From NCBI GenBank assembly GCA_049688015.1, contig JBAVJZ010000052.1, positions 1 to 5,696 of the forward strand: a stretch of 5,696 bases of DNA. The letters are read 5' to 3'. A program made the translations under genes and the position numbers. Within the stretch, counting starts at the first letter, position 1; every line of letters begins with the position of its first letter. The stretch comes from CSP1-8 sp049688015 (GTDB taxonomy: Bacteria; Desulfobacterota; Deferrimicrobia; Deferrimicrobiales; Deferrimicrobiaceae). Shown here piece by piece: positions 1-5,289 of the stretch. The notes under the pieces were generated by a model. It was not told the DNA's origin and ran no database searches. It saw nothing but the letters and a program-made list of their open reading frames with translations.

Positions 1-2
1 CC

Positions 3-344
3 AACGACCTGACGTTCACCGCGTTGGTGGCGAAGCGGTTCTCGAACGTGACGATAAAGGGCGGCGTCATCGAGTCCACGGGAGGAATGGGGCTCGATTA
101 CGCCCTGATGAAGGATCGGATGAACCTCGGCGCGGAGGTTTACGACTTCACCCGCGAGGACCAGCCGCCGCATTTGAAACTGTTCGGCACCTATGATATC
201 GTGAAAAACTTTTTCATCACGGGCGGCGTGGACGATGTCCTGAACGACGAGGATAACCTGCGCACGCTCTTCATCGGGTTCGGGATCAAGTTCGAGGACG
301 AGGACCTGAAGACCGTGCTGGGAACCGTGCCGATCAAGCCGTAG
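3..344 (+). CDS. C-terminal fragment of a probable MCE/MlaD-family lipid-transport protein (5' end outside window)
   Basis: The frame is open from base 3 and ends at TAG 342-344, so 113 residues are visible and the real start lies upstream. The fragment alternates hydrophobic and polar residues in short strands, rich in Gly, Phe and Asp: a lysine-glycine turn (TIKGGV), a segment with GGMGLDY, then a run ending in FGTYDIVKNFFITGGVDD and a last strand LFIGFGIKF. This resembles the strand-rich C-terminal domain that follows the MCE domain in MlaD-like ABC-transporter substrate-binding proteins of deltaproteobacteria. Such proteins carry phospholipids between the inner and outer membranes. The diagnostic N-terminal transmembrane helix and MCE domain are not in the window, so the family call rests on this tail alone. 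A fragment of another outer-membrane beta-rich protein is the main alternative. Only 41 bases, with no terminator-like hairpin, separate it from purH. Confidence 0.6.
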   Translation, partial: NDLTFTALVAKRFSNVTIKGGVIESTGGMGLDYALMKDRMNLGAEVYDFTREDQPPHLKLFGTYDIVKNFFITGGVDDVLNDEDNLRTLFIGFGIKFEDEDLKTVLGTVPIKP

Positions 345-367
345 CCGTATCCACATTTCTCGGGAAA

Positions 368-376
368 AAGGAAGGA
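368..376 (+). promoter_or_regulatory. Ribosome binding site of purH
   Basis: AAGGAAGGA lies 9 bases before the ATG at 386 and is a good Shine-Dalgarno match. It supports the 386 start. The rest of the 345-385 gap shows no convincing promoter or terminator, so purH may be transcribed from a promoter inside or upstream of the preceding gene. Confidence 0.6.
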
Positions 377-385
377 CAAGGGGCC

Positions 386-1948
386 ATGGCAAGAATCCGC
401 AGGGCGATCGTGAGTGTTTCCGACAAATCCGGAGTCGCGGAGTTCGGCAGGGGACTGTCCCGCCTGGGGGTGGAGCTGTTCGCCTCGGGGGGGACGGCCG
501 CGCTGCTCCGGACGAAGAAGGTCCCGGTCCGGCTGATCGAGGAATACACGGGCTTCCCCGAGATGCTCGACGGCCGCGTGAAGACGCTCAACCCGAAGAT
601 CCACGGGGGACTGCTGGCGGTTCGGAAAAACCCCTCCCACATGAAGACGATCGCCTCCCACGGCATCGTTCCGTTCGACATGGTGGTGGTCAACCTCTAC
701 CCGTTCGAATCGACGATCGCGAAGCCGGACTGCACGCTCGAGGAGGCGATCGAGAACATCGACATCGGCGGACCGGCGATGCTGCGCTCCGCGGCCAAGA
801 ACTTTCGTGACGTGGCGGTGGTTACCGACCCCTCGGACTATCCCGGGATCCTCGGAAAACTCAAGAAGGGAAACGGCAACCTCGACCCCGGGACCCACGC
901 GGACCTGGGACGGAAGGCCTTCGTCCTCACGGCGCGGTACGATGCCGCCGTCTCCAACTACCTCGGGCGCGGAGAGGGGGGGGAGGGCGAGTACCCGCTG
1001 ACCTTCACCGCCCAGTGGCACAAGACCCAGTCGCTCCGGTACGGGGAAAACCCGCACCAGAGCGCGGCGTTCTACACCGACTCCCGCCTGCCCGACGAAC
1101 CCACGCTCGGCGGGGCGAAACAGCTCCAGGGGAAGGAGCTCTCCTACAACAACATCGTGGACCTCGACGCGGCGCTCCAGCTCGCCCTGGAGTTCGCGAT
1201 TCCCGCGGCGGTGGTCATCAAGCATACGAACCCCTCCGGCGTGGGGCTGTCCAAGAGGCGGCTCGTGGACGCGTTCAAGAAGGCGAGGGAGTGCGACCCG
1301 GTATCGGCCTACGGGGGAGTCATCGGGTTCAACCGGGCGGTAAACGGCGAGACGGCGAGGGAAGTCGCCTCGAGTTTTTTCGAGGCCGTCGTCGCGCCGT
1401 CCTATGACAAGGAGGCGCGCAAGATTCTCTCGGCGAAAGCCAACCTCCGTCTTCTCGAGACGGGCGGGAACTTCCGGTGGAGCGGAGAGCCCGGGCACGA
1501 GATGAAGAAGGTGAGCGGGGGTCTTCTCCTGCAGGGGAAGGACCGGCACGTTCTGGACCCCGCTTCCTTGAAGGTGGTGACGAAGCGCGCTCCCACCGAA
1601 GAGGAGAGGGAAGCCCTTCTCTTCGCGTGGAAAGTCTGCAAGCACGTGAAGTCCAACGCCATCGTGTACGCGCTCAAGGACCGGACCGTCGGCGTGGGGG
1701 CGGGGCAGATGAGCCGCGTGGACTCCGCGAAGATCGCGGTGATGAAGGCCCAGCGCCCGACGGCGGGGACGGTCGTGGCCTCGGACGCCTTCTTCCCCTT
1801 CCGGGACGGCCTGGATGCGGCCGCTGCGGCGGGGGCGACGGCCGTCATTCAGCCCGGGGGGTCGGTGCGGGACGCGGAGGTGATCGCGGCGGCCGACCAG
1901 TACGGAATGGCGATGGTGTTCACGGGGGTGCGTCACTTCCGTCACTGA
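386..1948 (+). CDS. purH: Bifunctional AICAR formyltransferase / IMP cyclohydrolase PurH
   Basis: PurH catalyses the last two steps of de novo IMP synthesis in the cytoplasm: formylation of AICAR with 10-formyltetrahydrofolate, then ring closure of FAICAR to IMP. The protein has 520 residues, close to the usual 510-530, and is full length. Residues 1-145 form the MGS-like cyclohydrolase domain, with SDKSG (12-16), ASGGT (33-37) and the signature KTLNPKIHGG (66-75). The transformylase domain follows a glycine/glutamate-rich linker (194-202). It shows LRYGENPHQSA (217-227), SYNNIVDLDAA (253-263), the catalytic Lys279-His280 in IKHTNPSG, DPVSAYGG (304-311), KSNAIVYA (422-429) and VGAGQMSRVDS (437-447). 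The tail, FTGVRHFRH, is the family's usual ending. Ser284 occupies the position that is often Cys in KHxNPCG, a position known to vary. It probably heads the pur operon; purD follows after 35 bases. Confidence 0.98.
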   Translation: MARIRRAIVSVSDKSGVAEFGRGLSRLGVELFASGGTAALLRTKKVPVRLIEEYTGFPEMLDGRVKTLNPKIHGGLLAVRKNPSHMKTIASHGIVPFDMVVVNLYPFESTIAKPDCTLEEAIENIDIGGPAMLRSAAKNFRDVAVVTDPSDYPGILGKLKKGNGNLDPGTHADLGRKAFVLTARYDAAVSNYLGRGEGGEGEYPLTFTAQWHKTQSLRYGENPHQSAAFYTDSRLPDEPTLGGAKQLQGKELSYNNIVDLDAALQLALEFAIPAAVVIKHTNPSGVGLSKRRLVDAFKKARECDPVSAYGGVIGFNRAVNGETAREVASSFFEAVVAPSYDKEARKILSAKANLRLLETGGNFRWSGEPGHEMKKVSGGLLLQGKDRHVLDPASLKVVTKRAPTEEEREALLFAWKVCKHVKSNAIVYALKDRTVGVGAGQMSRVDSAKIAVMKAQRPTAGTVVASDAFFPFRDGLDAAAAAGATAVIQPGGSVRDAEVIAAADQYGMAMVFTGVRHFRH

Positions 1949-1972
1949 TCCGGCCGGCAAGGTGCGGAGGGA

Positions 1973-1977
1973 GGAGG
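1973..1977 (+). promoter_or_regulatory. Ribosome binding site that sets the GTG start of purD
   Basis: The purD reading frame is open far upstream into purH, so the start has to be chosen. A purine-rich stretch at 1966-1980 contains repeated GGAGG; the copy at 1973-1977 stands 6 bases before GTG 1984. That start puts the conserved nucleotide-binding strand and the VGSGGREH motif right at the N-terminus, as in other PurD proteins. Confidence 0.65.
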
Positions 1978-1983
1978 AGGCTG

Positions 1984-3270
1984 GTGGGGCTTACGGTTCT
2001 GGTCGTGGGGAGCGGGGGACGGGAACATGCCCTCGTCTGGAAGATCGCGCAGAGTCCTCTGGTGGAGAAGATTTTCGCCGTCCCGGGAAACCCCGGGATG
2101 GTGAAGAATGCGGAGCTGGTCCCGTTGCCGGTGAACGAGACCGCCCGGATCGTCGATTTCGCCGTGAAACGGCGCGTGGACCTGACGGTGGTGGGGCCCG
2201 AGGCGCCCCTTGCGGGCGGAATCACCGACGATCTGGAAAAGCACGGGCTGCTTGTCTGCGGGCCGAGCCGGGCCGCCGCGCAGCTCGAGGGCTCCAAGGT
2301 GTTCACCAAGAACATCCTGGCGAAATACGGGATCCCGACGGCGGATTTCCGGGTATTCGACTCCTACGACGACGCGGAACAGCATCTTCTCACGCACCGG
2401 CTTCCGGTCGTGATCAAGGCCGACGGACTTGCGGCGGGAAAGGGAGTGTCGGTGGCGGGAACGTACGAGGAGGGGACCGCGTTCCTGCGGGACGTGATGG
2501 AGAAGCGGGTGTTCGGCGCCGCGGGGGAGCGGGTCGTCATCGAGGAGTGCTTAACGGGCGAGGAGGCTTCCTATATCGTGTTCACCGACGGGGAAACGTT
2601 CGTCCCTCTTCCCTCCTCCCAGGACCACAAGCGGATCGGCGATGGCGACACGGGGCCGAACACCGGGGGCATGGGCGCGTACTCCCCCGCACCGGTGCTG
2701 ACCCCCGAGGTGGAGCGAAAGGTGCAGAAGGAGATATTCGAACCGCTCCTGGCCGGGATGCGGGCCGAGGGGATGCCGTTCCGGGGCATTCTCTACGGGG
2801 GCTTGATGATCGAGAGGGGAGTGGCGAAGGTGCTCGAGTTCAACGTGCGATTCGGGGATCCCGAGGCGCAGCCGCTTTTCATGCGTCTTTCGAGCGATCT
2901 CGTTCCGTTGCTTATGCAGTGCGCCCGGGGAAAGATCACCGACGCGGTCATGGAGATCGATCCGAGGCCGACCGTCTGCATCGTGATGTCCTCCGGCGGA
3001 TACCCCGGGGCCTATCAAAAGGGGTTTCCGATCACCGGCATCGATGAGGCGGAAGGGCTGGGCGGCGTTCAGGTCTTCCATGCCGGGACGGCGATTCGCG
3101 ACGGGAAGCTGGTGAACAGCGGGGGAAGGGTGCTCGGGGTCACCGCGGTGGACGACGACATCCGGAAGGCGATCGAGCGAGGGTATCGCGCCGTGGAGAA
3201 GATCCGGTGGGAAGGGGCGTACTACCGGACCGACATCGGGAAACGGGCGCTCCAGCGGGAAGGGGCATGA
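1984..3270 (+). CDS. purD: Phosphoribosylamine-glycine ligase (GAR synthetase) PurD
   Basis: PurD joins glycine to 5-phosphoribosylamine with ATP, giving GAR, the second step of purine synthesis. Starting at GTG 1984 the protein has 428 residues, the normal family length. Visible landmarks in order: N-terminal dinucleotide-like strand with VGSGGREH (8-15), PGNPGM (34-39), VGPEAPL (70-76), GPSRAAAQLEGSK (93-105), the ATP-grasp loop KADGLAAGKG (145-154), the Glu-rich strand VVIEECLTGEEAS (184-196), SSQDHKRIGDGDTGPNTGGMGAY (within 211-233), and the metal-binding EFNVRFGDPE (285-294). The C-terminal lobe has YPGAYQKGFPI and VFHAGT, and ends in YRTDIG. No truncation or missing catalytic residue was seen. 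The TGA overlaps the purE ATG by 4 bases, pointing to translational coupling. The longer upstream extension of the frame (back to 1477) is antiparallel to no real homology and is a shadow over purH. Confidence 0.97.
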   Translation: MGLTVLVVGSGGREHALVWKIAQSPLVEKIFAVPGNPGMVKNAELVPLPVNETARIVDFAVKRRVDLTVVGPEAPLAGGITDDLEKHGLLVCGPSRAAAQLEGSKVFTKNILAKYGIPTADFRVFDSYDDAEQHLLTHRLPVVIKADGLAAGKGVSVAGTYEEGTAFLRDVMEKRVFGAAGERVVIEECLTGEEASYIVFTDGETFVPLPSSQDHKRIGDGDTGPNTGGMGAYSPAPVLTPEVERKVQKEIFEPLLAGMRAEGMPFRGILYGGLMIERGVAKVLEFNVRFGDPEAQPLFMRLSSDLVPLLMQCARGKITDAVMEIDPRPTVCIVMSSGGYPGAYQKGFPITGIDEAEGLGGVQVFHAGTAIRDGKLVNSGGRVLGVTAVDDDIRKAIERGYRAVEKIRWEGAYYRTDIGKRALQREGA

Positions 3271-3761
3271 CGATGGCCGGCAAGGTTCTGATTCTTATGG
3301 GGAGCAGGGGGGACAGGGAGGTGATGGGGGAGGCCGCCCGCGTCCTGTCCGGGTACGGGATCCCCTGCAGGATGACCATAACGTCCGCGCACCGGTCTTC
3401 CGGGCGGACCCGGCAGATCGTGAGCCAGGCCGAGGGGGAGGGGTATTCGGTCATCATTGCCGGTGCCGGCGCCGCCGCCCACCTCGCGGGCGTGGTCGCC
3501 GCGGAAACCGTTCTCCCGGTGATCGGTGTGCCGCTGGCAAGCTCCCCGCTTTCCGGCTTCGACTCCCTTCTCTCGACGGTCCAGATGCCGGCGGGGGTCC
3601 CCGTGGCGACCATGGCGGTCGGGAAGGCGGGAGCGCAGAACGCCGCCCACCTCGCGGCGCAGATTCTCGCCCTGGCCGACCCGGCTTTGAGGAAGGAGGT
3701 CGGGGAGCACAGGAGGCGGATGGCCGAGGAGGTCGCCGCCTCGGCGGAAGAGTCGCGATGA
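3267..3761 (+). CDS. purE: N5-carboxyaminoimidazole ribonucleotide mutase PurE (class I type)
   Basis: PurE converts N5-CAIR to CAIR in mid-pathway purine synthesis. The ATG at 3267 overlaps the purD stop (ATGA) and gives 164 residues, the usual size of a single-domain PurE. A second ATG at 3273 lies 7 bases after AAGGGG (3260-3265) and is an equally good start; it would shorten the protein by two residues. Landmarks: KVLILMGSRGD (6-16, with Ser13 and Asp16 in the catalytic loop), SAHR (40-43, catalytic His42), AGAGAAAHLAG (65-75), LPVIGVPL (83-90), SGFDSLLSTVQMPAGVPVAT (96-115) and GKAGAQNAA (119-127). The last two match class I (bacterial N5-CAIR mutase) rather than class II. Deviations from the usual consensus are SAHRSS instead of SAHRTP and HLAG instead of HLPG. 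Class I enzymes normally need PurK to supply N5-CAIR; no purK is in the window. The gene overlaps the next one by 4 bases. Confidence 0.95.
   Translation: MTMAGKVLILMGSRGDREVMGEAARVLSGYGIPCRMTITSAHRSSGRTRQIVSQAEGEGYSVIIAGAGAAAHLAGVVAAETVLPVIGVPLASSPLSGFDSLLSTVQMPAGVPVATMAVGKAGAQNAAHLAAQILALADPALRKEVGEHRRRMAEEVAASAEESR
3299..3330 (+). other. Putative G-quadruplex motif in the 5' part of purE
   Basis: Four G-tracts on the coding strand (GGGG, GGGGGG, GGG, GGGGG) are separated by loops of 4, 3 and 7 bases, which meets the common G3+N1-7 pattern. It lies about 30 bases inside purE and would appear in the mRNA. The bases encode the conserved MGSRGDREVMG loop, so codon choice for Gly, Arg and Met in a GC-rich genome may explain it. 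No folding was computed. Confidence 0.35.
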
Positions 3762-4621
3762 TCGCTCTTGCCCCCGAGTGCTTCCCCTGCTTCCTTCGGC
3801 AGGCGGACCTTGCGGCCCGCGCGCACGGTGCCTCCGTGTCCGCCCGGAAGTCCCTGGCGGCGCGCATCACCGGCATTCTCTTCGATGCCCCGGAAGGGGA
3901 GATCCCGGCGAGAGTCGCCACCCGGCTGCATGAGATCGTCCGGCACCAGCTGGGAACGGACGACCCCTTTCATGGCGTGAAGGAGCGGGAGATCGCCCGG
4001 TTCGGGGAGATTTCCTCGAGGGCGGAATCTCTCGTCGCCGCCTCGCCGGACCCGATGGCCGCGGCCGTCTGGATGTCGGTCTTCGGCAATATCATGGACT
4101 CCGGGATCATCGAAAAGGAATCCATGGAAAGCGAGATGGGGCGGCTCACGGCGGCGGACGGGGCCCGGCAGATTCCGGAGGGGCTCCGGGACCGGATTCT
4201 CCGTTCCCGGACGATCGGGATCCTGCTGGACAATGCGGGGGAAGTGGCCTTCGACGTTCCGCTCCTGGCCCGGCTCGCGGGGGAGGGGAAGACCGTCTGG
4301 ATCGGCGTAAAGGGGCAGGCCGTTATCGACGACCTGACCGAGGCGGAGGCACTCCGGATCGGGTTGTCCGCCTACGGCGAAGTCGTGTCGAACGGGAACC
4401 GTGGGGTGGGGACCGACCTCAGGCTCTGCCCGAAATCGTTCCGCGACAGGATCGAGGGGTCCGACCTGATATTGTCGAAAGGACAGGCGAATTTCGAAAC
4501 CCTTTTCGGGCGCATTCGCCGTGCGTACTTCCTGTTCCGCTGCAAGTGTCCCGTCGTCTCCCGGACACTCGGGGTTCCCGAAGGGGACCTCGTCGTGCTG
4601 GACGGAGAGAAGGCGGGGTGA
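3758..4621 (+). CDS. DUF89 / ARMT1-like protein, probable metal-dependent damage-control phosphatase
   Basis: This is a 287-residue DUF89 protein of the short prokaryotic type with an N-terminal CxxC (Cys8, Cys11 in ECFPCFLRQ). DUF89 proteins that have been assayed are metal-dependent phosphatases acting on harmful or damaged phosphometabolites; human ARMT1 belongs to the same fold. Residues 1-100 form the helical N-terminal region. FGNIMD (109-114), LLDNAGEVAFD (156-166), the lysine motif VKGQAVIDDLT (184-194) and LSKGQANFETL (239-249) match the family's metal- and phosphate-binding core: Asn111, Asp114, Asp158, Asn159, Asp192 and Lys241 are candidate ligands. Cys262 and Cys264 (RCKCP) lie near the end. 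The ATG overlaps the purE stop by 4 bases (ATGA) and the gene's own TGA overlaps the next GTG. The position suggests a clean-up role for sugar phosphates or intermediates around purine synthesis, which is inference; the substrate cannot be read from sequence. Confidence 0.88.
   Translation: MIALAPECFPCFLRQADLAARAHGASVSARKSLAARITGILFDAPEGEIPARVATRLHEIVRHQLGTDDPFHGVKEREIARFGEISSRAESLVAASPDPMAAAVWMSVFGNIMDSGIIEKESMESEMGRLTAADGARQIPEGLRDRILRSRTIGILLDNAGEVAFDVPLLARLAGEGKTVWIGVKGQAVIDDLTEAEALRIGLSAYGEVVSNGNRGVGTDLRLCPKSFRDRIEGSDLILSKGQANFETLFGRIRRAYFLFRCKCPVVSRTLGVPEGDLVVLDGEKAG
4604..4613 (+). promoter_or_regulatory. Ribosome binding site supporting the GTG start of the TsaC-like gene
   Basis: GGAGAGAAGG lies inside the end of the DUF89 gene, with its 3' edge 4 bases before GTG 4618. 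It supports that start over the upstream in-frame ATG at 4546, which would overlap the DUF89 gene by 76 bases. Confidence 0.5.
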
Positions 4622-5286
4622 CCCGCGTAATCCGCCTGGAGGCAGGGACCGTTCCTCTCCTGCCCCCGGGGGTGGTCGGTTCGCTGCGCGACGGAAGGTT
4701 GCTGATCTGTCCGACGGATACGCTCTACGGACTCGCCGGCGACCCTGCCTCGGAGAAGGCGATCGCGCGTCTTGTCTCCGCGAAGGGGAGAGAGGGGAAC
4801 AAGCCGATCCCCCTGCTTCTCGACGGGCGGGAAAGGGCTTTTTCCCTGGCGCGGGAAGTTCCCGCGGACGCGGCGCGGCTGATGGAGAGATTCTGGCCGG
4901 GAGCGCTGACCATCGTTCTTCCCGCCTCTCCGGGTCTGTCGGAAGCCGTCACCGGGGGAACGGGAACGGTGGGGCTGCGCGTGCCCGACCATCCGGTCCC
5001 GCGGGCGCTGGCTGCGGCGGTCGGGGGGGCGATCACGGGGACGTCGGCCAACCGGTCGGGGACTCCCGGAGTCTGGAGAACGGCCGAGGAGCTCCGGAAC
5101 GAGTTCGCCGGCGAGGTGGACTGGATTCTCTGGGACGGGCCGTCGCCGGCATCGCCGGGGAATGCCTCCCGTTCCCCGTCGCCGCCCGGTTCGACCGTCG
5201 TGCTTGCCGGGGAGGGGAAGGTTCTCCTCCTTAGGGAAGGGGCGATCCCTTTCCGGACCATAACCGACTTTCTCGGGAAGGGATAG
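4618..5286 (+). CDS. tsaC: Threonylcarbamoyl-AMP synthase, short TsaC/YrdC/Sua5 family
   Basis: The enzyme makes L-threonylcarbamoyl-AMP from threonine, bicarbonate and ATP, the first step of the t6A37 modification of ANN-decoding tRNAs. From GTG 4618 it has 222 residues. Almost all of it is the YrdC domain: PTDTLYGLAG (32-41), AKGREGNKP (55-63), WPGALTIVLP (93-102), VGLRVPDHPV (118-127), TSANRSG (142-148) and STVVL (192-196). Lys56 and Arg58 with Ser143 and Asn145 form the KxR...SxN signature of the family. No C-terminal Sua5 domain follows, so this is the short TsaC form. Residues 175-191 are a Ser/Pro-rich stretch, longer than the short glycine/proline turn usual just before STVV. The GTG overlaps the DUF89 stop (GTGA). 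A YciO-type paralogue is the alternative, as the family is hard to split by sequence alone. The symbol is given on the basis of the signature. Confidence 0.88.
   Translation: MTRVIRLEAGTVPLLPPGVVGSLRDGRLLICPTDTLYGLAGDPASEKAIARLVSAKGREGNKPIPLLLDGRERAFSLAREVPADAARLMERFWPGALTIVLPASPGLSEAVTGGTGTVGLRVPDHPVPRALAAAVGGAITGTSANRSGTPGVWRTAEELRNEFAGEVDWILWDGPSPASPGNASRSPSPPGSTVVLAGEGKVLLLREGAIPFRTITDFLGKG
5278..5283 (+). promoter_or_regulatory. Ribosome binding site of the DUF1015 gene
   Basis: AAGGGA, inside the last codons of the TsaC-like gene, lies 6 bases before ATG 5290. It supports a start only 3 bases after the preceding stop codon. Confidence 0.6.
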
Positions 5287-5289
5287 AAC

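Noticed and set aside
345..385. Possible promoter, PurR-type operator, purine riboswitch or terminator between the first gene and purH.
   Set aside because: The gap is only 41 bases, with no inverted repeat and no convincing -35/-10 pair. It is too short for a riboswitch plus expression platform.
191..1960. A 589-codon open frame on the minus strand opposite purH.
   Set aside because: It is the antisense of a full-length, motif-complete purH. Its translation is Arg/Pro/Val/His-rich with no recognisable domain, as expected from codon bias in GC-rich DNA.
1477..1983. Upstream extension of the purD reading frame, which could suggest a longer fused protein.
   Set aside because: The extension overlaps purH in another frame, has no recognisable homology, and a good ribosome binding site with GTG at 1984 gives the normal PurD length.
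1949..1983. Palindrome CCGGCCGG (1950-1957) in the purH-purD gap as a terminator or operator.
   Set aside because: It is an 8-base self-complementary site with no loop and no following T-run, which is likely by chance at this base composition.
3207..3266. Earlier in-frame start for purE.
   Set aside because: It would add 20 residues that overlap the conserved end of purD. The ATGA overlap at 3267 gives the usual PurE length.
3736..3747. Small inverted repeat CCGCC/GGCGG just before the DUF89 start, as an attenuating hairpin.
   Set aside because: The loop would be only 2 bases, leaving a 4-base-pair stem if relaxed. It lies in coding sequence and is too weak to call.
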